64,000 nt of DNA, taken from positions 122,176 to 186,175 of the forward strand of contig NZ_LR027598.1 of the NCBI RefSeq assembly GCF_900605495.1, given 5' to 3'. Origin of the DNA: Bacilliculturomica massiliensis. GTDB lineage: Bacteria; Bacillota; Clostridia; Peptostreptococcales; Anaerovoracaceae. Within the stretch, counting starts at the first letter, position 1; every line of letters starts with the position of its first letter. Shown here piece after piece: positions 54,945 through 63,433 of this stretch. The translations under genes were made by a program, and so were the position numbers. The notes beneath the pieces were generated by a model. That model was not told where the DNA came from. It saw nothing but the letters and a program-made list of their open reading frames with translations, and searched no databases.

Positions 54945-56453
54945 ATGGAAGACAACACACAGAAGAAGCTGGGCTTTTCATCACCGCTTGCCATGGCTAT
55001 CGCTATGATAGCCGGATCGGTAGGGACGGGAAATATCTGGAGATTTCCCCGTGTAGCCGCGGTAAATGGAGGCGGCGCTTTCGTCATCGCTTATATTTTG
55101 ATTATGGCGCTGGCGATCATCCCGCTCATGATGGGAGAACACGTGATCGGCCGCTCCACGAGAAAAGGTCTTCCCGGCGCGTTTCGGGATTTTATCGGCA
55201 CGAAGAAAGGGACCTGGTTCGGCTCTTTCGTATGGTGGATCGTGACCATCACCATCAGCTATTACACCGTGGTGCTGGCCTGGGTCTGTTATTACTTTGT
55301 CATGGCGCTGACCAACGGGTATGCAGGCGTGGATAAGGCGGCGCTCTTCGCCACTGTATGTGAAAAGAACGTGGCTATGGTTATCGTGTTCATCCTGCTG
55401 CAGGCCTTCTCGGCCTGGGGCGCTTATAAGGGGATATCCTTTATTGAAAAGGCCAACAAGGTATTTTTGCCGGTGCTCTTTTTGAGCGTGATCATTATCG
55501 CGGTGCGGACGGTAACGCTGCCCGGCTCCGCCGAAGGACTGAATTATCTGTTTGATTTTGAACTGCACGATTTCCTATCATCTAAGGTGTGGCTTGAGGC
55601 GCTGACACAGTGCCTGTGGTCCGCAGGTCCCGGCTGGGGCATCTGCATCGCTTACGCCGTATATTCCAAACGCAAGGCGGATATCTCGCTGGCCACCACC
55701 ATCCAGGGGCTTGGCGATATGTCCGTTGCACTGCTGGCAGGCATCGCGATCATACCCGCGCTCTTCGCCTTCATGCCTACTCAGGAGGCGCTGGACATGT
55801 GCGCTTCAGGCAACAACGGTCTGGCGTTCATCGCGCTGACCGGCGTGTTTGAACAGATGCCCGGCGGCCGCATCATGGCGATGCTGTTCTTTACATCGCT
55901 GATGATGGCCGGAATTTCTTCCGTCATCGCTATGTACTCCATTGTCTACCAGCCCTTTGCCGACGCGAAGGTGAGCAAGAAGAAGACCTTCGTCATCATG
56001 CTGGTGGCTACGGTGCTGATCGGAACGCCGTCTGCCTGGAGCAATACGTTCTTCAACAATCAGGACTTCGTCGTGGGCATGGGAATGGTCATTGGAGCGG
56101 TGTTCTCCTGCTATGCGCTTTACCGTTTCGGAGTGGAGAAGGTCCGCACCAAACTGCTGAACAATCCGTACAGCGGCATGACCATGGGGAAATGGTGGAA
56201 TTTCGCCATCACCGTACTGGCGCCGCTGCTGGCAGTGGCTATGTTCATCTGGTGGTGCATTCTCTCTGTGGGATGGAATCCCGATTGGTGGAATCCCTTC
56301 GGCGTTTATTCTCTGGGCACGCTTATCCTGCAGCTGGGCGGCGTGGGCCTGGTCCTGTATCTTTTCAACAATCGTATCGCCGATTCTGCAGGTGAGAAGC
56401 TGTTTGACGGAGAGAGCTTCCCGCCGGTACCGGATAATGGATTCAGCAAATAG
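54945..56453 (+). CDS. Sodium-dependent transporter, NSS (SNF) family
   Basis: 502 aa, about 12 helices. The NSS signature sits at the first helices (SSPLAMAIAMIAGSVGTGNIWRFPRVAAVNGGGAF) with the unwound TM1 that binds Na+ and amino acid; GDMSVALLAGIAIIPALFAF and SLMMAGISSVIAMYS match TM6/8. Bacterial NSS carriers take up tryptophan, tyrosine, leucine, methionine or alanine; the substrate is not assignable. ATG 54945 has CAGGAGGG 10 nt upstream; the longer frame from 54834 lacks homology. A 37-aa single-helix partner follows. Confidence 0.92.
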   Translation: MEDNTQKKLGFSSPLAMAIAMIAGSVGTGNIWRFPRVAAVNGGGAFVIAYILIMALAIIPLMMGEHVIGRSTRKGLPGAFRDFIGTKKGTWFGSFVWWIVTITISYYTVVLAWVCYYFVMALTNGYAGVDKAALFATVCEKNVAMVIVFILLQAFSAWGAYKGISFIEKANKVFLPVLFLSVIIIAVRTVTLPGSAEGLNYLFDFELHDFLSSKVWLEALTQCLWSAGPGWGICIAYAVYSKRKADISLATTIQGLGDMSVALLAGIAIIPALFAFMPTQEALDMCASGNNGLAFIALTGVFEQMPGGRIMAMLFFTSLMMAGISSVIAMYSIVYQPFADAKVSKKKTFVIMLVATVLIGTPSAWSNTFFNNQDFVVGMGMVIGAVFSCYALYRFGVEKVRTKLLNNPYSGMTMGKWWNFAITVLAPLLAVAMFIWWCILSVGWNPDWWNPFGVYSLGTLILQLGGVGLVLYLFNNRIADSAGEKLFDGESFPPVPDNGFSK

Positions 56454-56468
56454 CGGGGAGGGATCAAT

Positions 56469-56582
56469 ATGACTATCAAAGCGATCATCGTAATGCTCGT
56501 CTGTGTAATTCCTATCTGGGGCGGCCTCATCGGCTGCATCGTCAAACTGCAGAAAATGAAACGCTCCGGGGACGAGGACTAG
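56469..56582 (+). CDS. 37-aa single-helix membrane peptide, MetS-like small subunit
   Basis: MTIKAIIVMLVCVIPIWGGL begins the product; one membrane helix then a short basic/acidic tail (KMKRSGDED). It starts 15 nt after the NSS gene with a GGGGAGGGAT ribosome site. Several bacterial NSS carriers (e.g. MetP in Corynebacterium) need such a small partner, so this is probably the accessory subunit. Assignment rests on size, topology and position. Confidence 0.75.
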   Translation: MTIKAIIVMLVCVIPIWGGLIGCIVKLQKMKRSGDED

Positions 56583-56709
56583 GCCGCGGCGGCCGCAAAA
56601 GAGCCGCCGGCCGGGAGGTACGTTGGAGGACAGGCGGGGCCTGGCCTGCCGTAGAGCCCGCCGGCAGCCTGCTGCAGAACCGGTTTAGCGGTGTGAAAGG
56701 AGAGAGAGC

Positions 56710-57033
56710 ATGATTGATAAGGTATTAAAAAACGTTCAGGTGGAATCTAAGGCCAACGTCTACTTCGACGGCAAGGTGACCAGCAGGACCTGCTACCGTC
56801 AGGACGGCGGCAGATTTACACTGGGGATCATCACTGCAGGAAGCTACACCTTTGACGTGGGAGACCGGGAGGTGGTACAGCTGATCGCAGGCAGCGCGGA
56901 AGTGCTTCTGCCGGGGGAGGAAAATTGGCGCGCCGTCGCCGCGCAGGAGAGTTTTGAGATCGGCGCAGACTGCAAATATCAGATCCGGACTGACGGCGTC
57001 GCCGAGTATCTGTGTGATTATTACAAGGATTGA
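56710..57033 (+). CDS. ppnP: Pyrimidine/purine nucleoside phosphorylase PpnP (DUF1255)
   Basis: 107 aa small cupin-like protein, slightly longer than the E. coli protein. Marks are NVYFDGKVTSRTCYRQDGGRFTLGII, TAGSYTFDVGDREVVQLIAG and the C-terminal YLCDYYKD. The E. coli homologue (formerly YaiE) phosphorolyses several nucleosides; the exact specificity here is unknown. Good AAAGGAGAG ribosome site. It may be read with the NSS operon (128 bp gap without terminator). Confidence 0.85.
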   Translation: MIDKVLKNVQVESKANVYFDGKVTSRTCYRQDGGRFTLGIITAGSYTFDVGDREVVQLIAGSAEVLLPGEENWRAVAAQESFEIGADCKYQIRTDGVAEYLCDYYKD

Positions 57034-57104
57034 TCGGATCGTTCTGCAGAACGGACAGGACGGCCGGCGAAATAAATAGATCTCTGATGAGAATATCCAG
57101 CCGG

Positions 57105-57148
57105 AAGATCCGGCGGCGTATGTAAAACAGGCGCTGCCGGATCTTTTT
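57105..57148 (+). terminator. Terminator after ppnP
   Basis: AAGATCCGGC (57105-57114) with GCCGGATCTT (57136-57145) and T tail. Confidence 0.8.
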
Positions 57149-57213
57149 GTGGCGCAGATGGGGGGACGGGATGTATTCTTCAGAGTTTCTTAAGTTCTTT
57201 CAGAGTAAATTAA

Positions 57214-57243
57214 TTGAACGCATGGACCGTTGGATGATAAAAT
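57214..57243 (+). promoter_or_regulatory. Promoter of the DUF218 gene
   Basis: TTGAAC (57214-57219), 18-nt spacer, TAAAAT (57238-57243), 30 bp ahead of the gene. Confidence 0.6.
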
Positions 57244-57272
57244 AGAGAAAAGAATTCAGGGGAGGCGGGATC

Positions 57273-58145
57273 ATGAAACGGGACGGAGATTCTGACCGGC
57301 GCGAAAAACGCCCAGGCAGAGAGCAGGGGAAGACCGGGAGCGCTGAAAAGGCGGAAGACGCGGCGGCCGGAGGGCGAAGACGAAGCCGCCGGCAGCTGGC
57401 GCTGTATGGCTGCGGGGGCGTTTCTCTGCTGTACTTTGCAGGGCTGGGGATCTATTTGGGAGCGGTCTATCTTTTTCAGTGGTTCTGGCTGGCGCTTGGC
57501 ATCCTGCTCATGGGCGCGGGCCGGCTGCTGCCGGTCTGGAACCGCTTTCCGGGATGGTTTCGCGTGCTGTGGAAAGCAGGCGTGGCATTGTCGCTGGCTG
57601 TATTCTGTGTCTTGATGGGGCTCATCATTTCCGGTATGGTGGACGAGCCCTCTCCAGGCGCCGATTATGTGATCGTACTGGGGGCAAAGGTCAACGGGAC
57701 AAGGCCGTCTCTTTCCCTGCGCTACCGCATCGAGGCTGCGGCCGATTACCTGAAACAGAATCCCCGGACCAGGGTGGTCGCCAGCGGCGGGCAGGGCGCT
57801 AACGAGGGGATATCGGAGGCGAGAGCCATCGCCGAGATGCTGGTCCGCATGGGGATCGGGGAGGAACGCATCATATGGGAGGACCGTTCAACCAGCACCA
57901 CGGAAAATCTCACGTATTCCTGGGAGAAGATCCGGGAGGAGGGGGCTGATCCTGGGTCGGCCAGAGTCGTAGTCGTGTCTTCCGATTTCCACGTGTTTCG
58001 TGCCAGGGCCATAGCCAGGAGATGCGGCTACGGCAGCGTGGAGGGACTGAGCGCCAGATCGGTGCCGGGACTGCAGCCAAACTACTGCGTCCGGGAATGC
58101 TTTGCCATTCTCAACGACGGTCTGCGGGGCAATCTGAGCTGGTAA
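57273..58145 (+). CDS. DUF218 (YdcF/ElyC-type) membrane protein
   Basis: 290 aa. A basic N-terminus (~1-45) is followed by three membrane helices (~48-72, ~75-92, ~100-125) and a DUF218 domain (~130-290) with VIVLGAKVNGTRPSLSLRYRI, VVASGGQGANEGISEA, ISEARAIAEMLVRMGI and DRSTSTTENLTYS. Relatives (SanA, ElyC, YdcF) affect envelope integrity and vancomycin sensitivity; the biochemical activity is not settled. ATG 57273 has GGGGAGGCGGG upstream. A DUF1294 gene begins 18 nt later. Confidence 0.85.
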   Translation: MKRDGDSDRREKRPGREQGKTGSAEKAEDAAAGGRRRSRRQLALYGCGGVSLLYFAGLGIYLGAVYLFQWFWLALGILLMGAGRLLPVWNRFPGWFRVLWKAGVALSLAVFCVLMGLIISGMVDEPSPGADYVIVLGAKVNGTRPSLSLRYRIEAAADYLKQNPRTRVVASGGQGANEGISEARAIAEMLVRMGIGEERIIWEDRSTSTTENLTYSWEKIREEGADPGSARVVVVSSDFHVFRARAIARRCGYGSVEGLSARSVPGLQPNYCVRECFAILNDGLRGNLSW

Positions 58146-58163
58146 AAGAGAGGAGAGAAGAGT

Positions 58164-58427
58164 ATGGAAGTAGCGGCGTGTCTGTTGCTGAGCTGGAACG
58201 CGCTGGCCTTTCTGGTCATGGGATGGGACAAGCACCGGGCCAGGAGAGGGGAATGGAGGGTGCCGGAGAAGGTGCTTTTCTTCTTCGCCTTCTGCTTCGG
58301 CGGGCCTGGGATCCTGGCGGGTATGCGGGTGTTTCGCCACAAGACCAGGCATCTGAGCTTTCAGATCGGCGTGCCCGCGGGGATCTTGTTCTCCTGCGCT
58401 CTGGCGTGGCTGTTGTTTCAGGGGTGA
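58164..58427 (+). CDS. DUF1294 small membrane protein
   Basis: 87 aa, two to three hydrophobic helices. The family motif MGWDKHRARRGEWRVPEKVLFFFAFCFGGPG, ending in a helix after RHKTRHLSF, is clear. Function unknown. Transcribed with the preceding DUF218 gene (ribosome site AGAGAGGAGAG). Confidence 0.85.
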   Translation: MEVAACLLLSWNALAFLVMGWDKHRARRGEWRVPEKVLFFFAFCFGGPGILAGMRVFRHKTRHLSFQIGVPAGILFSCALAWLLFQG

Positions 58428-58570
58428 AGGATCTTTTCGCCCGCTGCCTTGTGTTTTTTGATCGAAAGGTGTAAAATAAGGGCATTCGAATGTGGCCTGA
58501 GGCAATGCGCACAGGCCATTTTAAATGTAAACGATTTCCGGAATACGATTTGAGGAAAGGACGGAGGAAT

Positions 58571-59032
58571 ATGGGCTACGAGACAGTTGTTCAGTATTTT
58601 AAGGAGAGAAATATTCCCAACGAGATCATTTTGCTGGACGAGAGCAGCGCGACGGTGGAGCTGGCAGCCAAAGCGTTGGGACGGGAGCCGGGGGAGATCG
58701 CCAAGTCTCTGGCGTTGGAACTCAAAGATGGCAGCCACATCGTCCTGGTCGTCATGGGGACGGCGCGGATCAGCAATCAGAAATACAAACAGGCGTTTCA
58801 GTGCAAAGCGAAAATGCTGTCCTTCGACGACACGCTGGCCGTCACGGGACACCCGGTGGGAGGCGTCTGCCCGTTTGGCCTGCCGGATGGCGTAAAGGTA
58901 TATCTCGATGAATCGCTGAGACAGTTCAAAGAAGTATTCCCTGCGGCGGGGACGGGAAACTCCGCCGTGTGTTTTACTCCCGAGGAACTGCAGAGAGCCA
59001 CGGACGGCGTCTGGGTCGACGTGACCCAGTGA
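58571..59032 (+). CDS. YbaK/EbsC-family aminoacyl-tRNA deacylase
   Basis: 153 aa, free-standing editing domain of the YbaK/ProX fold. Conserved are the Lys in GEIAKSLALEL, the ISNQKYKQ segment and GHPVGGVCPFGLPD. YbaK-type proteins hydrolyse misacylated tRNA (Cys-tRNAPro, or other pairs); it could complement the ProS encoded at 11665. ATG 58571 follows GGAGGAAT; the frame opens earlier without homology. A strong GC hairpin without T tract follows at 59046-59081. Confidence 0.88.
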   Translation: MGYETVVQYFKERNIPNEIILLDESSATVELAAKALGREPGEIAKSLALELKDGSHIVLVVMGTARISNQKYKQAFQCKAKMLSFDDTLAVTGHPVGGVCPFGLPDGVKVYLDESLRQFKEVFPAAGTGNSAVCFTPEELQRATDGVWVDVTQ

Positions 59033-59268
59033 CGCGCCGCTGAGGCCGGCGCCGCATTTGAAAAAACTGATCCGGCGCCGGTCCCCACGGTGATCTTTCA
59101 CCTTTCTTTTCTTTTATCGTTTCTTTTCTCGCATATCTCATTTTCTCTGTATCCTGTCCGCGGCGGATCATCGTCTCCTTTTTGCATAATAAACTACAGT
59201 CAGATACATATTTATAATTGCCAGGCGTATCCTGCTGTGACGTTGTCGCGGCCTTGTTGTTCTGCAAT

Positions 59269-59284
59269 GCGGAATCAAAATTCC
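59269..59284. promoter_or_regulatory. Operator candidate upstream of the YkvI-like gene
   Basis: GCGGAATC-AAA-ATTCC just before the -35 box, similar to GCGGAATC-ATTG-ATTCC at 54815. A further half-related repeat TTCTGCA(A/T)T(G/A)(C/T)GGAAT occurs at 59260-59275 and 59340-59355, bracketing the promoter. The rest of the 400-bp gap 59033-59432 is unremarkable. Confidence 0.45.
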
Positions 59285-59286
59285 AA

Positions 59287-59315
59287 TTGACATGAATTGT
59301 GTATAATATTATAAT
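59287..59315 (+). promoter_or_regulatory. Promoter of the YkvI-like gene
   Basis: TTGACA (59287-59292), 17-nt spacer, TATAAT (59310-59315): perfect consensus. Confidence 0.9.
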
Positions 59316-59432
59316 GAATAGCGAAAATGGAATTCATAATTCTGCATTATGGAATAAAGACCCTGTTTGGCCTGATCGGCAAAATCAGTTTCTGGAGATC
59401 AGGTGCGGCGGTCATGATCAAGGAGGACACAC

Positions 59433-60575
59433 ATGGACAAACAGAGTAAAATGAACTGGAAAACGGTTTTTGCGGTGGGCGGCGCGTCCACGGCATACTG
59501 TATCGGAGCCGGATTTGCGTCGGGACAGGAGACGCTGCAGTATTACGGATCCTGGGGCGGAGCCTATCCGTTTATACTGCCGGCGCTCACGTTTCTATTG
59601 ATGCTGCTTTTCTGCGCAGGTACGTATAAAGCGGGCAGTGTGCAGGATTTCAAGAACCCTGACGAAGCCTACGCCTATTACTGCGGCAAAAAGCTCGGTC
59701 TTGTGGTGGATGTTTTCTGCAGCCTTTCCATCGCTTTGAGCACGCTGATCATGTTTGCGGGAAGCGGCGCGACGGTGAATCAGTATCTGGGACTTCCTGT
59801 ATGGGTCGGCACGCTGATCATGGGTGTGGTCTCTGTCATCGTGGTGTGCCTGGGGCTGGAAAAAGTCACGGGCGTGCTGGGATTTGCGGGCGTATTGATC
59901 ATCATCATTTTGGCCGTCGTGGGAGTTTACTGTTTCTTTACAACGCCTGCAGGCATCATGGAAGCGCAGCAGCATGTTCTGGAATATGTAGAAGAGGGAA
60001 CGTTCCTGCAGGCGCAGTTCCTGGGGATCGATAATCCCATCGTATCGGTGATATCTCTGGTGGGCGCCTATGTCACGCTGGGGATGGTATTCAACGTATC
60101 GCTGGGACATAACTGCAAAAATAACAGGGAGATCTGGGGCGGAGCAGTCTGCTCTGCGGTGTTTTTTACCGTTGGACTTACCATGGTGCTCTTTACCATC
60201 CTGTTTAATATGGACTATATCGCAGAAGTAAAGGCGCAGGTGCCCATGCTGGCTGCTATCGAAAACATACTGCCGGCGCTGGCTCTGCCGTTTTCCATCG
60301 TGATCCTCATCGGTGTCTTCACGACGATCACAGGCTATCTGTGGGCGTTTGGCCGTCGGTTTGCGGAAGATAAGACGGCCAAGCAGCGTATCGTTGTACT
60401 CGCGGTGGCTGTTATCGGCGTGTCCGTAGCGTCCTTTATTCCTCTGAACAAGCTGGTGAATACCATTTACCCGCTGATCGGCGTCGCGGGCCTTATCATC
60501 TTCGTGGGCATTCTTATCAGAATGTTTACCGACAGGAAAGCCTCCCCCGGGGGAACGGATGAGAAGAACAGATAG
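59433..60575 (+). CDS. YkvI-like membrane transporter
   Basis: 380 aa, ten or eleven membrane helices. Opening VGGASTAYCIGAGFASGQETLQYYGSWGG resembles the unwound first helix of LeuT-fold carriers, and the length and order match the YkvI group of uncharacterised transporters related to branched-chain and NSS-type carriers. Substrate unknown; an amino acid or similar cation-coupled solute is likely. Its promoter carries the same candidate operator as the NSS gene at 54945. Ribosome site AAGGAGGA. Confidence 0.85.
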   Translation: MDKQSKMNWKTVFAVGGASTAYCIGAGFASGQETLQYYGSWGGAYPFILPALTFLLMLLFCAGTYKAGSVQDFKNPDEAYAYYCGKKLGLVVDVFCSLSIALSTLIMFAGSGATVNQYLGLPVWVGTLIMGVVSVIVVCLGLEKVTGVLGFAGVLIIIILAVVGVYCFFTTPAGIMEAQQHVLEYVEEGTFLQAQFLGIDNPIVSVISLVGAYVTLGMVFNVSLGHNCKNNREIWGGAVCSAVFFTVGLTMVLFTILFNMDYIAEVKAQVPMLAAIENILPALALPFSIVILIGVFTTITGYLWAFGRRFAEDKTAKQRIVVLAVAVIGVSVASFIPLNKLVNTIYPLIGVAGLIIFVGILIRMFTDRKASPGGTDEKNR

Positions 60576-60692
60576 CGAAAGCGCCGCCGGCCCCGGATCT
60601 GCCCGATGACAGATATCAGCATGAACAGAGGGTGAGCTTCGGTCAAAATAAAAGGACGGAGACCGAAGAACAAAAAAAGCCTGAGCAGCGCC

Positions 60693-60721
60693 TTGACATT
60701 GAAGAAAAAGTGTGGTAGGTT
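60693..60721 (+). promoter_or_regulatory. Probable promoter of the rpmG-secE-nusG operon
   Basis: TTGACA (60693-60698), 17-nt spacer, TAGGTT (60716-60721), a good -35 with a poor -10. A second -10-like TAAGAT lies near 60741. Confidence 0.5.
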
Positions 60722-60826
60722 TAATAAGTGACTCTATGGTAAGATGCTAAAATTGAACACAGTATGTCATCAGATAAACCGGGGGCAGCGGTTTTCGCGC
60801 CCTTAAAATAGGAATGGAGGTCAGTC

Positions 60827-60976
60827 ATGAGAGTAAAAGTTACGTTGGCATGTACAGAGTGCAAGCAGAGAAACTACAACACGATCAAGAACAAGAAAAA
60901 CGATCCCGATCGTCTGGAGTTCAACAAATACTGCAAATTCTGTCAGAAGCAGACACTTCACAAAGAAACAAAATAA
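60827..60976 (+). CDS. rpmG: 50S ribosomal protein L33
   Basis: 49 aa. Begins [19 protein letters not shown]; the zinc-ribbon cysteine pairs CTEC and CKFC make it the zinc-binding (C+) L33 form. Ribosome site ATGGAGG. Together with secE and nusG it forms the conserved Firmicutes order. Confidence 0.97.
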   Translation: MRVKVTLACTECKQRNYNTIKNKKNDPDRLEFNKYCKFCQKQTLHKETK

Positions 60977-60996
60977 CTAGAAGGGCGTGAATAAAA

Positions 60997-61212
60997 ATGG
61001 CAGAAAACGTTAAGAAAAAAGCCGGAGTGATGGATTACTTCAAAGGCGTCAAGACGGAAATGAAGAAGGTCATCTGGCCGACGAAAAAAGAGACGTATAA
61101 TTACACCGGTGTGGTTATACTGACTTGTGCTGCTTTTGCGTTATTCTTCTGGGTCCTGGACACCGGATTCCTCTTCGCGCTGGAGAAGATTTTGGACATT
61201 ACCCTGAGCTAG
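60997..61212 (+). CDS. secE: Preprotein translocase subunit SecE
   Basis: 71 aa, single-helix SecE. KGVKTEMKKVIWPTKKETYNYTGVV is the conserved amphipathic region, followed by one membrane helix (~38-60). Part of the SecYEG channel. 20 nt after rpmG. Confidence 0.96.
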   Translation: MAENVKKKAGVMDYFKGVKTEMKKVIWPTKKETYNYTGVVILTCAAFALFFWVLDTGFLFALEKILDITLS

Positions 61213-61250
61213 CCTGCGGGCCTGCCGGGTAATAGAGAGAGGAAACAGAA

Positions 61251-61958
61251 ATGTCAGAAGATAAGTATATGGAAGAATTGGAAGCCGAACGGGAAGAAAC
61301 GGCTCCGGAGACCGGGGAACCGGAGTGGTCGGAGTCGGAACCGGAGGAGACCCCGGAGCAGGCGCCGCAGTCTCAGGAGCTTTCCAGGGCGGACAAGATG
61401 CTTTCCCGGCTGAATGAAGAAAGTCAGGTCAGCGGAAGAGATTCTTCAAATGCAAAGTGGTATGTGGTCCATACCTATTCCGGACATGAGAACAAGGTGA
61501 AAGTGAATATCGAAAAACTGGTTGAGAACAGAGGAATGCAGGATCTGGTTCTCAGCGTTGTTGTGCCCACGGAAGACCGTGTGGAGATCAAGAACGGCCA
61601 GCGCAAGGTCAAAACCAGAAAGATGTTCCCCGGCTACGTAATCGTCAAAATGATCGTGACCAATGAGTCCTGGTATCTGGTGAGAAACACGCAGGGTGTT
61701 ACGGGGTTCGTGGGACACGGCTCCGAGCCGATTCCTCTGAGCGACGACGAAGTGCGGCGCATGGGAATCGAAAAAGTCTACATTGACCTCGATATCGACC
61801 CCGGAGACAGCGTCCGGGTCATCAACGGCCCCTTTGAGAGCTTCATGGGCGTGGTGGAAGAGGTCAACATGGAAAAACAGATCCTGAAAGTAAAGATCTC
61901 GATGTTTGGAAGAGAGACCCCTGTCGAACTCGAATTCGGACAGGTTGATAAGATATAG
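61251..61958 (+). CDS. nusG: Transcription termination/antitermination factor NusG
   Basis: 235 aa, about 60 residues longer than most NusG. The extra N-terminus is strongly acidic (Glu/Pro-rich, ~1-60). The NGN domain starts at AKWYVVHTYSGHENKVKVNIEKLVENRGM and includes FPGYVIVKM and VTGFVGHG; the C-terminal KOW domain has GDSVRVINGPFESFMGVVEEVN. Binds RNA polymerase and ribosome or Rho. No alternative start with a ribosome site would remove the extension. Confidence 0.96.
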   Translation: MSEDKYMEELEAEREETAPETGEPEWSESEPEETPEQAPQSQELSRADKMLSRLNEESQVSGRDSSNAKWYVVHTYSGHENKVKVNIEKLVENRGMQDLVLSVVVPTEDRVEIKNGQRKVKTRKMFPGYVIVKMIVTNESWYLVRNTQGVTGFVGHGSEPIPLSDDEVRRMGIEKVYIDLDIDPGDSVRVINGPFESFMGVVEEVNMEKQILKVKISMFGRETPVELEFGQVDKI

Positions 61959-62057
61959 ACGCATCCGGCGTCTGAACCGAAATTGTTTTACGCGCAGACA
62001 CATTTTCTTTCAGCCTGAGGGCCTCTGGGTTACACGTAAAACGGAAAGGAGAAGAAG

Positions 62058-62483
62058 ATGGCAAAGAAAGTAGAAGGCTTTATCAAGCTGCAGATCGCCG
62101 CAGGCGCTGCGACTCCCGCACCGCCGGTAGGTCCTGCTCTCGGTCAGAAGGGCGTGAATATCATGGACTTCTGCAAGCAGTTCAACGCAAAGACTGCGGA
62201 TCAGCCGGGAATGATCATTCCTGTAGTGATCACGGTGTATTCCGATCGTTCCTTCACCTTCGTCACGAAGACGCCGCCCGCAGCTGTTCTGCTGAAGAAG
62301 GCAGCCAAGCTGGACAGCGCTTCCGGCGAACCGAATAAGAAGAAGGTCGCTACGCTGACCACCGCTCAGGTGGAAGAGATCGCCAAGCTGAAGATGCCCG
62401 ATCTGAACGCGGCCAGCGTTGAGAGCGCCACATCCATGATCAAGGGCACCGCCAGAAGCATGGGTATCGTTGTTGAAGACTAG
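62058..62483 (+). CDS. rplK: 50S ribosomal protein L11
   Basis: 141 aa, standard L11: [31 protein letters not shown]-terminal motif and [15 protein letters not shown] linker, then the rRNA-binding C-terminal domain. The 99-nt gap after nusG contains a possible long-range helix, GTTTTACG (~61984) with CGTAAAAC (~62034), enclosing AGCCTGAGGGCCTCTGGGTT, which may be an r-protein leader. Confidence 0.97.
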   Translation: MAKKVEGFIKLQIAAGAATPAPPVGPALGQKGVNIMDFCKQFNAKTADQPGMIIPVVITVYSDRSFTFVTKTPPAAVLLKKAAKLDSASGEPNKKKVATLTTAQVEEIAKLKMPDLNAASVESATSMIKGTARSMGIVVED

Positions 62484-62530
62484 AACGTGGGAGGCCGGCC
62501 GGCCGTTTGTACCACAGGGAGGTAATGTAA

Positions 62531-63229
62531 ATGCCTAAGAGAGGTAAGAACTACAAGGATTCTGCGAAATTGATCGACAGAACCGCACTGTACGAAGTGA
62601 CCGACGCTCTCGCGCTGATTCCTCAGACTGCGAAAGCGAAGTTCGACGAGACCGTTGAAGTCCACATCAAGCTGGGCGTTGACGGACGGCATGCTGACCA
62701 GCAGGTCAGAGGCGCTATCGTTCTGCCCCACGGAACCGGCAAGAGCAAGAAAGTGCTGGTGTTCGCCAAGGGCGAGAAGGCGAAGGAAGCCGAGAATGCA
62801 GGAGCTGACTACGTTGGAGCGGAAGAGATGGCTCAGCGGATTCAGCAGGAAAACTGGTTTGATTTTGACGTTGTCGTAGCGACTCCCGATATGATGGGCG
62901 TGGTCGGAAGACTGGGTAAGATCCTGGGCCCCAAGGGCCTGATGCCGAACCCGAAGTCCGGTACCGTAACCATGGACGTGGAGAAGGCTCTGCAGGAGAT
63001 CAAAGCCGGTAAAGTTGAGTACAGACTCGACAAGACCAACATCATCCACACGCCGATCGGAAAGGTCTCCTTTGGAGCTGAAAAACTGACGGACAACTTC
63101 AACGCGCTCATCGAGGCGGTTTTGAAGGCGAAACCGGCAGCCGCCAAGGGCCAGTATGTGAGAAGCGTGACCGTGGCCACTACCATGGGTCCCGGAGTGA
63201 AGATCAACCCGCTGAAACTCACCTTATAG
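62531..63229 (+). CDS. rplA: 50S ribosomal protein L1
   Basis: 232 aa, full length: [47 protein letters not shown] and the end [14 protein letters not shown]. Binds the 23S rRNA stalk; in many bacteria it represses its own L11-L1 mRNA. 47 nt after rplK. Confidence 0.97.
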   Translation: MPKRGKNYKDSAKLIDRTALYEVTDALALIPQTAKAKFDETVEVHIKLGVDGRHADQQVRGAIVLPHGTGKSKKVLVFAKGEKAKEAENAGADYVGAEEMAQRIQQENWFDFDVVVATPDMMGVVGRLGKILGPKGLMPNPKSGTVTMDVEKALQEIKAGKVEYRLDKTNIIHTPIGKVSFGAEKLTDNFNALIEAVLKAKPAAAKGQYVRSVTVATTMGPGVKINPLKLTL

Positions 63230-63279
63230 TATCTGCGGACCGATCCCGGACGATGTCCGATTGAAAATTGAATAAAAAA

Positions 63280-63407
63280 CTGTAGACAGCCGGTGCGCGG
63301 CGACGCGCTTAATATCCTGCCGAGGTTATACTTATATTTTTCAGGCAGATAAACCTGACAAACAAAGCCTTTTTCAGTCTACAGCACCGAAAAGGCTTTT
63401 TCTTTTT
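63280..63407 (+). promoter_or_regulatory. Ribosomal protein L10 leader with terminator
   Basis: CTGTAGAC (63280-63287) pairs with GTCTACAG (63377-63384), closing a multi-arm leader in the position of the L10(L12)4-binding autoregulatory leader of Firmicutes. The same 3' strand lies inside an overlapping terminator: AAAGCCTTTT (63364-63373) with GAAAAGGCTTT (63389-63399) and a T tail. The two folds exclude each other, so L10-L12 binding could switch between them. Confidence 0.75.
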
Positions 63408-63433
63408 CACAGAAAAGCCGGAAAGGAGACAAT

